Assembly (NCBI GenBank): GCA_013178275.1
Contig: JABLWZ010000005.1
Location: 62,001-126,000 of the forward strand
DNA: 64,000 nt
From: Bacillota bacterium
Lineage (GTDB): Bacteria > Bacillota > Ch66 > Ch109
Direction: 5' to 3'
Shown here: positions 43,064-52,010 of the stretch, one piece after another
How the letters are laid out: the number at the start of each line of letters is the position of its first letter
Numbering within the stretch: position 1 is the first letter of the stretch
Made by a program: the position numbers and the translations under genes
Notes under the pieces: generated by a model
Database searches by the model: none
Told to the model about the DNA's origin: nothing
The model's input: only the letters and a program-made list of their open reading frames with translations

Positions 43064-43486
43064 GTGAGCTGGCTTTGGTGGATAGCCATAGCTATTGTTC
43101 TGGTCATAGCGGAGGTTTTTTCGCTGACCTTTTACCTGATTCTCCTTGCCCTGGGAGCTTTGGCCGCTGCCGCCGCACAGGCGATAGGGCTTTCCCTGAA
43201 CTGGCAGTTGGCCATTTTTGTAGTGGTTTCACTGGTCCTGACCGGGTATCTGCAGCCGATTTTGAAACGTTCTTTTATAGAACATCAGGGTCGCCCTTCT
43301 AACATTGACGCCATCATCGGGTTGAAGGGATACGTTACCGAAACCGTAACCGACGAACATGGGCTGGTGAAGATAGACAAGGAGGTGTGGTCGGCGCGCG
43401 GCCTAGATGGCCAGACCATCGAAGTTGGAACCCAGGTGGAAGTGGTTAGAATAGAAGGGGTTAAACTGATGGTCAGGAAGGCTTAA
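43064..43486 (+). CDS. Short NfeD-family protein
   Basis: 140 residues. Two or three N-terminal membrane helices (LWWIAIAIVLVIAEVFSLTFYLI in part) are followed by an OB-fold domain (AIIGLKGYVTETV, QTIEVGTQVEVVRIEGVKLMV). NfeD proteins associate with SPFH proteins in membrane microdomains. GTG 43064 follows GAGGAGGTG; the frame is open further upstream without a start site. The slipin partner starts 27 bases downstream. Confidence 0.9.
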   Translation: MSWLWWIAIAIVLVIAEVFSLTFYLILLALGALAAAAAQAIGLSLNWQLAIFVVVSLVLTGYLQPILKRSFIEHQGRPSNIDAIIGLKGYVTETVTDEHGLVKIDKEVWSARGLDGQTIEVGTQVEVVRIEGVKLMVRKA

Positions 43487-43513
43487 AATCCGAGTGTGAG
43501 AGGAGAGTGACCG

Positions 43514-44425
43514 ATGGAGTATTTGCTGATAGTCCTTTTGGTTTTGGCGATCATCATCATCGCCAAGTCGATACGCATCGTGCAGCAGTCCCGGGTGCTG
43601 ATCGTCGAGCGCCTCGGGAAATACCACAAGACCTGTACATCGGGATTGAACCTGATCGTTCCCTTCGTCGATTCAATCCGAAGTGTGATCGACCTGCGGG
43701 TCCAGGTGCTGGACAGCGAGCCCCAGCCGGTTATCACCAAGGACAACGTGGGACTGGAGATCGACACCGTGGTTTACTACCAGATCACCGACCCTTATCG
43801 GGCCACTTACGAGATAGCCAATCTGGTGAAAGGGATGCAGCTTCTGACCCTGACCACCCTGCGTGACATCAGCGGCACCATGGAACTGGACCAGACCCTG
43901 TCCTCCAGGGATCTGATAAACAACAAACTGCGGGTTGTACTGGATGAGGCCACTGACAAGTGGGGGGTCCGGGTAGAAAGGGTGGAGGTAAAGAGCATCA
44001 ATCCGCCCAGCGACATCAAGATGGCGATGGAGGCCCAGATGCGGGCGGAACGTGAGAAGCGCGCGGCCATCCTTACAGCCGAGGGTTTGCGGGAGGCTGA
44101 AATCCGAAAGGCGGAGGGGGACAAGCAGGCTCAGATACTCAGGGCTGAGGCCGAGCGGGAAGCCAACATCAAGCAGGCCGAGGGCCGGGCGAAGGCCATC
44201 GAGCTGGTGGCGGTAGCCGACGCCCGCCGGATAGATATGGTGATGAAGGCGTTGAAGGATGCCGACATGGATGAAAAGATGCTGACCATGAAGTCCATCG
44301 AGGCCTTCGTGGAGATGACCAAGAGCCCCAACAAGGTCTTTGTCCCTTACGAGGCAGCCGGGGTCATGGGCTCGCTGGGAGCTATCAAAGAACTGCTGCT
44401 GGACCCCAAAACCGTTGTCAAGTAA
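43514..44425 (+). CDS. SPFH/Band 7 slipin (QmcA-type)
   Basis: 303 residues. An N-terminal membrane segment (LIVLLVLAIIIIAKSI) is followed by the SPFH domain (VIVERLGKYHKT-like, VPFVDSIRSVIDLR, TLRDISGTMELDQTL). A long charged coiled coil (REKRAAILTAEGLREAEIRK in part) follows. Sequence and length match QmcA/stomatin slipins, not FloA, which occupies this spot in Bacillus (after yqeY-nfeD, before yqfC). It probably scaffolds membrane microdomains with NfeD. Confidence 0.92.
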   Translation: MEYLLIVLLVLAIIIIAKSIRIVQQSRVLIVERLGKYHKTCTSGLNLIVPFVDSIRSVIDLRVQVLDSEPQPVITKDNVGLEIDTVVYYQITDPYRATYEIANLVKGMQLLTLTTLRDISGTMELDQTLSSRDLINNKLRVVLDEATDKWGVRVERVEVKSINPPSDIKMAMEAQMRAEREKRAAILTAEGLREAEIRKAEGDKQAQILRAEAEREANIKQAEGRAKAIELVAVADARRIDMVMKALKDADMDEKMLTMKSIEAFVEMTKSPNKVFVPYEAAGVMGSLGAIKELLLDPKTVVK

Positions 44426-44454
44426 ATAACTTAAAATCGTTGACTTTTTCAGAG

Positions 44455-44488
44455 ACCAGGTGCGAATAACGCCTGGTTTCCTTTTTTT
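44455..44488 (+). terminator. Terminator after the slipin gene
   Basis: ACCAGG-t-GCG-aataa-CGCCTGGT hairpin followed by TTCCTTTTTTT. Confidence 0.9.
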
Positions 44489-44637
44489 CTTAAAAATATT
44501 TACAGAATATAACAAAAAATAAAGGAAAGAGGATTTATATGTAAAACAATATAAGTAATATCGACTTTGCCGACCTATTTTATCGGCCTTATTTAAGTAA
44601 TTTTTTTCACATTCATACTCGGATGGGAGGGGAAGAG

Positions 44638-46113
44638 ATGACTAACGTAGCGATTATCGGCGGCGGCAAGGGTGGAGTATCTATACTGAAGGCGTTTTAC
44701 GGTATCGGACAGTTCAAGGTCATCGGCATCTGCGATATCGATCCGAACGCACCGGGTTTGGTGATGGCGAGGGAGCTGGACATCCCGGTGTACCAGGACC
44801 TGGGGGACATTCTGCTGCAGCCGGGCCTGGAGCTGGTGATCGAGGCGACCGGCAGCGCCCAGGTAAGGGACCGGATACTTTCCCTGAAGGCCGAACGAAC
44901 CGCTGTGGCCGACTCCCAGGTGGCCAACGCGATGATTACCCTGACCGAGGCCCACGAGAGCAGCATAAAACAGCTGCACAGCAAGAAGGAGGCCTTCAAG
45001 ACCTCTGCCCCATTCCTGACCAAGACTTACGACAGCGGGGTCATCTACTTCACCACCGACCTGGAGCGCTATGACTACGTGGAGAAAAAGGACGTGGACG
45101 TGCCGGGGATAAAAGTCGGGGAATCTATCATCGAGGACGGGTTTATAAGGCAGTGCATCAAAACTAAAAAAGAGGTGACCGGAACGGTAGACAGTAGGGT
45201 CTACGGTACTCGGATGAAGACCTGGGTGCTGCCCATATTTTTCGATGACGACCCGCAGAGGGTGACCGGCACCTACGGGGTTTTTATACCCAAGATACAC
45301 CCGGTCTACAAGGCCTTCGACGTGTTCGCTCCGATCGTGGTCCAATGCCAGCCCGAGGGAGCGCTGGTGATGGCCACTGATGCGGAAACCCTGACCCACC
45401 GTCTGGGGTCGGACAAGTTCGACCTCCCTCTCCCCGTGGGGTACCGTTTCAAGGAAGGGGACGCCACCCCGATCATCATGAGGAAGAAGGCCCGGGGGGT
45501 GGTGGATATAGAGACCAAGAAGTACGGCCCTGCCCAGATCATCGGGCTCCCCCTGTTCGATGACGAGACCGGGGATATTATAGGGACTTTCGGCCTGGCG
45601 ATCCCCCGGAAGATGGCCCGGGACCTGCAGGATGCGGCCGCCAAGTTAAACAGCGCCGCCCATGAGATGGCCGGGGTGATGCAGGAGATAGCCTCCTCGG
45701 CGAACCAGATCAACCTGAACGAGGGGGTCCTGGTGGACAATGTCAGGCAGGTGCAGGGCATCTCGGGCCAGATCAACGACATCCTCCTCTTTATCAAGAA
45801 CGTGGCTGACCAGACCAAGATGCTGGGACTCAACGCGGCGATCGAAGCGGCCCGGGCAGGGGATCACGGCCGCGGTTTCGGGGTGGTGGCGGAGGAGATC
45901 AGGAAGCTTTCGGATCAGTCCAAGGATACCGCCGAACAGATAGGCACCCTTACCCGGGAGATACAGGACAAGATCGGAGTAATCGCCAGGGCCTCGGAAA
46001 ACAGCGTCAAGCAGAGCCAGGAGCAGGCGGCGGCCACCCAGGAGGTCACCGCTTCGGTCAATGAGATGGCCGAGCTGGCGGGTAAGCTGATGGAGCTGGC
46101 CAGGTCGATCTAG
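44638..46113 (+). CDS. Soluble MCP-type signalling protein with N-terminal Rossmann domain
   Basis: 491 residues with no membrane segment. Residues 1-110 form a Rossmann-type dinucleotide domain: VAIIGGGKGGVSILKAF, the acidic end of the second strand in GICDIDPN, and VIEATGS. The middle (about 120-330) is an unidentified sensory region. The C-terminus is a methyl-accepting chemotaxis signalling domain; its tip lies near residues 385-435 (LGLNAAIEAARAG, GFGVVAEEIRKLS). It is likely a cytosolic sensor of nucleotide or redox state. Ribosome site GGGAGGGG precedes ATG 44638. No che genes lie nearby. Confidence 0.85.
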   Translation: MTNVAIIGGGKGGVSILKAFYGIGQFKVIGICDIDPNAPGLVMARELDIPVYQDLGDILLQPGLELVIEATGSAQVRDRILSLKAERTAVADSQVANAMITLTEAHESSIKQLHSKKEAFKTSAPFLTKTYDSGVIYFTTDLERYDYVEKKDVDVPGIKVGESIIEDGFIRQCIKTKKEVTGTVDSRVYGTRMKTWVLPIFFDDDPQRVTGTYGVFIPKIHPVYKAFDVFAPIVVQCQPEGALVMATDAETLTHRLGSDKFDLPLPVGYRFKEGDATPIIMRKKARGVVDIETKKYGPAQIIGLPLFDDETGDIIGTFGLAIPRKMARDLQDAAAKLNSAAHEMAGVMQEIASSANQINLNEGVLVDNVRQVQGISGQINDILLFIKNVADQTKMLGLNAAIEAARAGDHGRGFGVVAEEIRKLSDQSKDTAEQIGTLTREIQDKIGVIARASENSVKQSQEQAAATQEVTASVNEMAELAGKLMELARSI

Positions 46114-46147
46114 GTATCAGGTTAAACAATTAAACCAACATGAGAAG

Positions 46148-46171
46148 AAAGGCGCGGATACCCGCGCCTTT
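46148..46171 (+). terminator. Terminator-like hairpin after the MCP-type gene
   Basis: AAAGGCGCGG-atac-CCGCGCCTTT, a perfect 10-bp stem, with only a short T-run. Confidence 0.75.
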
Positions 46172-46301
46172 CAGCCGTTTTCAAAAGAAAAGCCCGATGG
46201 CGTGTCCGGTAATAACTTACCATTTTAAGCAATGTTTTAAAGTTCCAATATTTTAAAAATAGACTTTATGAGATTACATAAACGTTGTGTGAAATAAGTT
46301 A

Positions 46302-46316
46302 TGGGGTAATACCCCA
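46302..46316. promoter_or_regulatory. Short palindrome upstream of yqfC
   Basis: TGGGGTA-A-TACCCCA, 42 bases before the yqfC start codon, within an AT-rich stretch that holds no gene. It may be an operator. Confidence 0.35.
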
Positions 46317-46358
46317 ACCCCTCCCGGAATAATCTTGTAAAAGAAGGGAGGGCTGCCG

Positions 46359-46634
46359 ATGTCTGGAAAAGAGCCCAAGCTGAGTCAATCCCTGGCCAGG
46401 CTGCTGGAGATTCCGAGCGACCTGGCTTTTGACCTGCCCCGGATCATAATGCAGGGTAATCTGGAGATCAGCATCGAGAACCACAGCGGACTGGTGGAGT
46501 TTTCACCGGAACGGATCGTGGTCGGGACCGGCCGGGGGCAGCTGGAGATAAGCGGCGAGGACCTTCGGGTAAAGAGCATCCTCATCTACGAGATAGTGAT
46601 CGAGGGGCGGATCAGCGCCGTTCGGTTTGTTTAA
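46359..46634 (+). CDS. yqfC: Sporulation protein YqfC
   Basis: 91-residue YqfC/YabP-type protein (LEIPSDLAFDLPRI, VRVKSILIYEIVIEGRI-like text). In Bacillus it is made in the mother cell under sigma-E, with yqfD next to it, and the two act in coat or cortex assembly. Ribosome site AAGGGAGGG precedes ATG 46359. Confidence 0.92.
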   Translation: MSGKEPKLSQSLARLLEIPSDLAFDLPRIIMQGNLEISIENHSGLVEFSPERIVVGTGRGQLEISGEDLRVKSILIYEIVIEGRISAVRFV

Positions 46635-46657
46635 CCGGGTATAAAGGGGGAGAGGAA

Positions 46658-47833
46658 ATGCGGGTCAGCCAGTGGTGGTCATACCTGACCGGTTATCTGA
46701 GCATTGAGGTGGAGGGGGAGCGTCTGGAGCCTTTCGTGAATATGGCCATGGCGAGGGGTATAATGCTCTGGGACCTGAGGCGGGAGAGCGCTACCCGGCT
46801 TTCCGCCCGGGTCAGGATCAGCGGATTTTTCGGGCTGCGCCACATCGCCCGCCGCAACCGCTGCCGCCTCAGGATCAGGCGGAGGTATGGGTTCCCCTTT
46901 TTCGCCGCGCGGATGAGGAAACGCAAGATCCTGATGCTGGGGGCGCTTTTTTTTATCGTCCTCATGTATTACCTGTCTTCACTGGTGTGGTTTATCGAGG
47001 TGACCGGCAACCAGCAGATAGCCGCTGACGACATTTTAAGGGTCGCGGGGAGGGAGGGGCTGACACCCGGCACCCCCGGCTGGAGGATCGACCGTCTCCG
47101 CCTGGAGAAGGTTTTGGCCCAGGAGTTTCCGGAGGCCGCCTTTTTCAGCGTCGAGGGTCAGGGAACCCGGATCACGATAGGGGTGGTGGAAAAAAGGCTT
47201 CCTCCCCCGGACGAATACCGGGGGGGGAGGTTCCATGTGGTGGCCGCCCGCGACGGCGTGATCGAGGACGTCATCGTCAAGGTGGGTGAACCCCGGGTAA
47301 AACCGGGGGACAAGGTGCGGAAGGGGCAGGTGCTGATATCGGGGATCCTGCCGGCCCCCACCTCGTTGGGGTCCTGGTATGTTAGCGCCCAGGGAGTGGT
47401 CCGGGCCAGGGTCCGGTACACTGCCTACGGGGAGTCGGAGATACTGGAACACCGGCAGAGAAAGACCGGCCTCAAGACCCTGCGGGTGCACCTGATGGCC
47501 GGGGGCCGCGACGTCATCCTCTACGGCCCCCGGGAGGACCCCTACCCGCTTTATGAACTCCAGCAGCGCGAGGCCAGGATCAGGGGCTGGCCGACGACCG
47601 TCCTCTGGGAGAACATCGAGGAGTTGGAGGATTACGTTGTCGAACACGGGGAAGCGGGCGCGCTGGACCTGGCGATGGAACAGGCCCGGGCCGAGATCGG
47701 GGGAGCGGTGATGCCCAATTCGGAGACCCTGGTGGAGGATGTCGACCGGGTTCCCCTGAATGACCCTAACCGGGTCCGGGTGAGGGTACAGGTGGAGGTC
47801 AGGGAAGAAATCGGGGTGAGGCGGGGGTTCTAA
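46658..47833 (+). CDS. yqfD: Sporulation protein YqfD
   Basis: 391-residue membrane protein. A basic N-terminal domain (RISGFFGLRHIARRNRCRLRI in part) is followed by one membrane helix (ILMLGALFFIVLMYYLSSLVWF in part). A large external domain follows (VTGNQQIAADDILRVAGREGL). It lies 23 bases after yqfC; the pair is conserved in endospore formers and precedes phoH. Exact function unknown. Confidence 0.93.
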   Translation: MRVSQWWSYLTGYLSIEVEGERLEPFVNMAMARGIMLWDLRRESATRLSARVRISGFFGLRHIARRNRCRLRIRRRYGFPFFAARMRKRKILMLGALFFIVLMYYLSSLVWFIEVTGNQQIAADDILRVAGREGLTPGTPGWRIDRLRLEKVLAQEFPEAAFFSVEGQGTRITIGVVEKRLPPPDEYRGGRFHVVAARDGVIEDVIVKVGEPRVKPGDKVRKGQVLISGILPAPTSLGSWYVSAQGVVRARVRYTAYGESEILEHRQRKTGLKTLRVHLMAGGRDVILYGPREDPYPLYELQQREARIRGWPTTVLWENIEELEDYVVEHGEAGALDLAMEQARAEIGGAVMPNSETLVEDVDRVPLNDPNRVRVRVQVEVREEIGVRRGF

Positions 47834-47968
47834 AATCCATATAATCCCAACTCAATTTTACCTCTGTTCTATGTTGGGGTACTTTGGTGTATAATAGGCT
47901 TGTCATGCTGATTATTCAAAAATGAATCGTGTTTAAAAGGCAGGAGAAACAGGAGGTTATACACCCTA

Positions 47969-48955
47969 TTGACTAACGAGACTGTGGAGACCCGTATCCA
48001 GATCAACAATAACCTGGAGGCAGCCGACCTTTTCGGCAAGCACGACGTGAACCTGCGATACATCGAGAAGAACTACGAGGCCAAGATCAACGCCCGGGGT
48101 GGAGAGATCGTAATCAGTGGCGGGACCCGGGAGGTGGAGATGGCCGCGGCCCTTTTTCAGCACCTGCTGGCCCTGGTCAGGGCCGGCAACGCGATAACCA
48201 TACCGGACATCAACTACGCCATGGGACTGGTTAAGATGGGACAATCGGGCGATGCGGCGGGAAGCCTTTCCGAGGTCATCCTCAACACCTTCCGCGGCAA
48301 GCCGATCAAGGCCAAGACCCTGGGACAGATGAGATACACCCAGGCCATCCGGCAGAACGACATCGTCTTCGCGATCGGACCCGCCGGAACCGGGAAGACC
48401 TACCTGGCGGTGGTCATGGCGGTAGAGGCCCTGCGTTCGAAAACCGTGGGACGTATAATCCTGGTCCGCCCGGCCGTGGAGGCGGGGGAGAAACTGGGTT
48501 TTCTCCCCGGCGACCTGCAGGAGAAGGTGGATCCCTACCTGCGTCCCCTGTACGACGGCCTGTACGATGTGATGGGTCTGGAGATGGCCCAGCGGTACAT
48601 GCAGAAAAACGTCATCGAGGTGGCGCCCCTGGCCTACATGCGGGGGAGGACCTTGAACGACGCGTTTATCATACTGGATGAGGCCCAGAACACCACCCCG
48701 GAACAGATGAAGATGTTCCTTACCCGTCTTGGGTTTGGCTCCAAGGCGGTTATTACCGGCGATATAACCCAGGTGGACCTGCCCAAGGGGAACTACTCCG
48801 GTCTGGTAGAGGTGCAGAACATCCTGAAGGACACCGAAGGGATATCTTTTCAGTACCTGACCGCCAGGGACACGGTGAGGCACCCCCTGGTGCAGAACGT
48901 GATCCACGCCTACGAAAAATGGGAAAGTCGTCTTGAAGCCGAGACCCGCGAATAG
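47969..48955 (+). CDS. phoH: PhoH-family ATPase
   Basis: 328 residues. An N-terminal KH-like region is followed by a P-loop ATPase with Walker A GPAGTGKTYLA and Walker B FIILDEAQNTT. The family is related to the helicase core and is implicated in RNA metabolism, often next to ybeY. TTG 47969 is the start, with AGGAGG about 12 bases upstream. A TATAAT at 47890-47895 may be its promoter. Confidence 0.93.
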   Translation: MTNETVETRIQINNNLEAADLFGKHDVNLRYIEKNYEAKINARGGEIVISGGTREVEMAAALFQHLLALVRAGNAITIPDINYAMGLVKMGQSGDAAGSLSEVILNTFRGKPIKAKTLGQMRYTQAIRQNDIVFAIGPAGTGKTYLAVVMAVEALRSKTVGRIILVRPAVEAGEKLGFLPGDLQEKVDPYLRPLYDGLYDVMGLEMAQRYMQKNVIEVAPLAYMRGRTLNDAFIILDEAQNTTPEQMKMFLTRLGFGSKAVITGDITQVDLPKGNYSGLVEVQNILKDTEGISFQYLTARDTVRHPLVQNVIHAYEKWESRLEAETRE

Positions 48956-48967
48956 GGGGTATGAATT

Positions 48968-51181
48968 GTGCCAGTGTCTAAAAGCCTGCGCCGCGGTATC
49001 CTTTTTATAGAGCGGGCCCTGGTCGCCACCCTGCGAAACACCACCACCCGCCACATCCTGCTGCTGTTGGCGATGTTCCTGGCCACCACCACGCTGCTGG
49101 CGGCCAACATCAACCTGGATGAGGTCGACTTCACCCCGGGCCAGATCAGCCCCCAGGATGTTATCGCGCCCCACAACGCCACCCTGATCGACGAGGCGCG
49201 AACGGCTGAACTGAAGAAGCAGGCCGCGGCCGGGGTGCAGAAGGTCTACCAGGAGGACACCATGGCGCTGAACATGATGCAGCGCTCGTCTTCCACCTTT
49301 TACCGTCAGGTGACTGAAATCCAGAGCAACCCTGGGCTCAACGACGAGCAGCGGTTAGAGGCGCTGCGCCAGCTGGTCCGCCGAGAGCTGAGCAACGATC
49401 CCAAGGCCCTGGAGGGGATCGAGACCTCTACCTTTCTGACCCTGCTGCAGGCCGATGAGCAGGAGATGGCGATGCTGAACAGCGAGACCAACCGCATCGC
49501 CGAGGTCCTGATGGCCCGCCCCTTGAAGGAGGAGGACCTGGCCCAGATGCGGGAGCAGGCCCGGGTGGAGGCTCGGCGCCTGAACGTGGGAGAGGACTAT
49601 AAAAAGTGGATCACCCTGGTCCTGCAGAGTACCCTGCGGCCGACCATGAACCTCAACGACGCCGCCACCAACCGCCTGATCGAAGAGGCGCAGAACCAGG
49701 TGATGCCGGTCCAGCGTTCGATCAAGCAGGGGCAGGTGCTGCTGCGCAAGGGGGACCCGGTCAGCGAGGCGGACATCGAGGTACTCAAGCAGATGGGCAT
49801 CCAGCGCAACAAGCCGTTTTGGATCACCCTGTCGGGGATATCCATGCTGGTGCTGACACTGATCGGGATATCCATGATCTTTCTGAGGCGCTACCAGCCC
49901 CAGGTCTACCGCCAGGAAAAGACGATGATCCTTCTGGGACTGCTGTTTATCATCACCCTGGTCGTGGCCAAGGTGTTTTTCGCCATAAGCTTCAGCAACC
50001 GTCCCGAACTCTCATCCACCGTCGGCTTCCTGATCCCCTCGGCAGCCGGGTCGATGCTGATGGCCATACTGATCGGACCCCGGATCGGGATATTCGGCAC
50101 GGTCATGATCGGCATCCTGATCGGGGTAATTACCGGGCTCCAGAACGTGGCCTTCCTGGTGGTGGCGCTGGTTAGCGGCCTCGTCGGGGTATACAGCGTG
50201 TCGCGGGTCAACCAGGGATGGGACCTGGCCAAGGGCGGGATCCTGATCGGCGGCATCAATACCGTGGTGGTCATAGCCTTCGGCCTGATGTCCAACGACA
50301 CCAACCTGGCCTGGGTGGTCTGGGGTTCGGTTTACGGGATACTGAACGGGCTGCTGTCCGCGGTGCTTACCACCGGGCTGCTGCCGTACCTGGAGACCAC
50401 CTTCGGCATCACCAGCTCCATCCGGCTGCTCGAGCTGGGCAACCCGAACCACCCGCTGATCAAGAGGCTGATGATGGAGGCGCCCGGCACCTACCACCAC
50501 AGCATCGTGGTGGGCAACCTGGCAGAAGCGGCCGCCGAGGTCATCGGGGCCGAGTCGCTGCTGGTCAGGGTGGGGGCCTACTACCACGACATCGGCAAGC
50601 TGAAGCGCCCCTATTTCTTTATCGAGAACCAGCACACCAAGGTCAACCCGCACGACAAGATATCGCCCAATCTCAGCAGCCTGATCATCACCTCGCACGT
50701 TAAGGACGGACTGGAGATGGCGCGGGAGCATCGGCTGCCCCAGGTACTGGTGGACATCATCTACCAGCACCACGGCAGCAGCCTGGTGGCCTACTTCTAT
50801 CACCGCGCTCTAGAAAACAGCCAGTCGGAAGGGGTGGAGGAGTCCAGCTACCGCTATGACGCCCCCAAGCCACAGACCAAGGAGGCGGCGCTGGTGATGC
50901 TGGCCGATTCGGTAGAGGCGGCGGTCAGGTCCATTCAGAAGCCGACCCCGGGGAGGATCGAGGGGCTGGTGAGGAGGATCATCAAGGACCGGCTGAACGA
51001 CGGGCAGTTGGAGGAGAGCGACCTGACCTTCAAGGACCTGGACCTCATCGCGGGGGCCTTCATGAAGATTTTGAACGGGATCTACCACTCGCGGGTGGAG
51101 TACCCCGATAACATGACCAAAGAGGCGCTGAAGGAGATCGAAAGGAGAAAGGCCAAGAATGCCACTGCACCTAGTGTATGA
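48968..51181 (+). CDS. pgpH: HD-domain c-di-AMP phosphodiesterase PgpH (YqfF)
   Basis: 737 residues. An N-terminal membrane helix and an extracytoplasmic 7TMR-HDED domain (about residues 60-270) precede seven membrane helices. The C-terminal HD domain has its metal ligands in GTYHHSIVVGNLAEAA, VGAYYHDIGK and TSHVKDG. Homologues hydrolyse cyclic di-AMP. This relates to the c-di-AMP-type regulator at 14 kb only by theme. The stop overlaps the ybeY start by 23 bases. Confidence 0.95.
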   Translation: MPVSKSLRRGILFIERALVATLRNTTTRHILLLLAMFLATTTLLAANINLDEVDFTPGQISPQDVIAPHNATLIDEARTAELKKQAAAGVQKVYQEDTMALNMMQRSSSTFYRQVTEIQSNPGLNDEQRLEALRQLVRRELSNDPKALEGIETSTFLTLLQADEQEMAMLNSETNRIAEVLMARPLKEEDLAQMREQARVEARRLNVGEDYKKWITLVLQSTLRPTMNLNDAATNRLIEEAQNQVMPVQRSIKQGQVLLRKGDPVSEADIEVLKQMGIQRNKPFWITLSGISMLVLTLIGISMIFLRRYQPQVYRQEKTMILLGLLFIITLVVAKVFFAISFSNRPELSSTVGFLIPSAAGSMLMAILIGPRIGIFGTVMIGILIGVITGLQNVAFLVVALVSGLVGVYSVSRVNQGWDLAKGGILIGGINTVVVIAFGLMSNDTNLAWVVWGSVYGILNGLLSAVLTTGLLPYLETTFGITSSIRLLELGNPNHPLIKRLMMEAPGTYHHSIVVGNLAEAAAEVIGAESLLVRVGAYYHDIGKLKRPYFFIENQHTKVNPHDKISPNLSSLIITSHVKDGLEMAREHRLPQVLVDIIYQHHGSSLVAYFYHRALENSQSEGVEESSYRYDAPKPQTKEAALVMLADSVEAAVRSIQKPTPGRIEGLVRRIIKDRLNDGQLEESDLTFKDLDLIAGAFMKILNGIYHSRVEYPDNMTKEALKEIERRKAKNATAPSV

Positions 51182-51617
51182 CTCCAAAACGGTGAAGGTG
51201 CCCCGGACCTGGCCGAAAAAGATCAAGGCGCTGGCGGCATCGGTCCTGGAAGAGGAGAAGGCGGGAGACGCCGAGGTGGTGCTTAGCCTGGTCGACGACA
51301 CCGAGATTAGGGAACTGAACCGGCAGTACCGGGGCATCGACAAGGCGACCGACGTGCTGTCTTTCTCCCAGAGAGAGAGTACGCCCGATGAGCCCGATTT
51401 CGAGGACCCGGGCGGGAGCGAGGTCCTGGGGGACATCGTGATCTCCTGGGAGACCGCCCAGCGGCAGGCGGAGGATCTGGGCCACCCGGTGGAGCGCGAG
51501 GCCGCTTTTTTAATGGTGCATGGACTCCTGCACCTCCTGGGTTACGACCACGAAAAGGCTTCGCCGGAGCGGGAGATGAAGCGCCGCCAGACTGAGATCA
51601 TGGACCGGTGGAAATGA
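51159..51617 (+). CDS. ybeY: Endoribonuclease YbeY
   Basis: 152-residue metalloprotein needed for 16S rRNA 3'-end maturation and ribosome quality control. The zinc motif HGLLHLLGYDH (H3xH5xH) is intact; VLSFSQRE and LGDIVISWETA are also conserved. ATG 51159 lies within the end of pgpH, so the two are translationally coupled. Confidence 0.96.
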   Translation: MPLHLVYDSKTVKVPRTWPKKIKALAASVLEEEKAGDAEVVLSLVDDTEIRELNRQYRGIDKATDVLSFSQRESTPDEPDFEDPGGSEVLGDIVISWETAQRQAEDLGHPVEREAAFLMVHGLLHLLGYDHEKASPEREMKRRQTEIMDRWK

Positions 51618-51991
51618 ACGCGAAGCGGTTTTCCCGAAGCGTGGGCTATGCCCTTAGAGGGCTGGCCTATGGAATTCGGGTCGAAAAGCACTTCCGGGTG
51701 CACCTGATTATTGCGGTACTGGTGATCGGCTGCGGCGTGTGGCTCGGAATCGGGATCCAGCAGTGGACGGTCATCTCGCTGTGCATAGCCCTGGTTCTGG
51801 TCAGCGAACTGGTGAACACAGCGGTCGAAAGGGTGGTGGACCTGGCGACCACGGAATACCATCCCCTGGCCGAGGCGGCCAAGAACGTGGCCGCGGGGGC
51901 GGTGCTCCTGGCGGCGTTGGGTGCGGTGGTCTGCGGTGTCCTGATCCTGGGGCCGCCGCTATGGCTGGTGATGAAGCAGGTTTTCAGGTAG
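51614..51991 (+). CDS. dgkA: Undecaprenol/diacylglycerol kinase
   Basis: 125-residue membrane kinase with three hydrophobic helices and the conserved SELVNTAVERVVDLAT motif of the DgkA family. Gram-positive members phosphorylate undecaprenol for the lipid carrier cycle. ATG 51614 overlaps the ybeY stop (ATGA); GTG 51608 is an alternative start. Confidence 0.94.
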   Translation: MNAKRFSRSVGYALRGLAYGIRVEKHFRVHLIIAVLVIGCGVWLGIGIQQWTVISLCIALVLVSELVNTAVERVVDLATTEYHPLAEAAKNVAAGAVLLAALGAVVCGVLILGPPLWLVMKQVFR

Positions 51992-52010
51992 TTGGAACAG
52001 GAGGAGAGTT

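Noticed and set aside
44540..44590. Sigma-28 (flagellar) promoter before the MCP-type gene
   Set aside because: GCCGACCT resembles the minus-10 box, but no TAAA lies at the required 15-base distance; GCCGA/TCGGC is more likely a simple hairpin.
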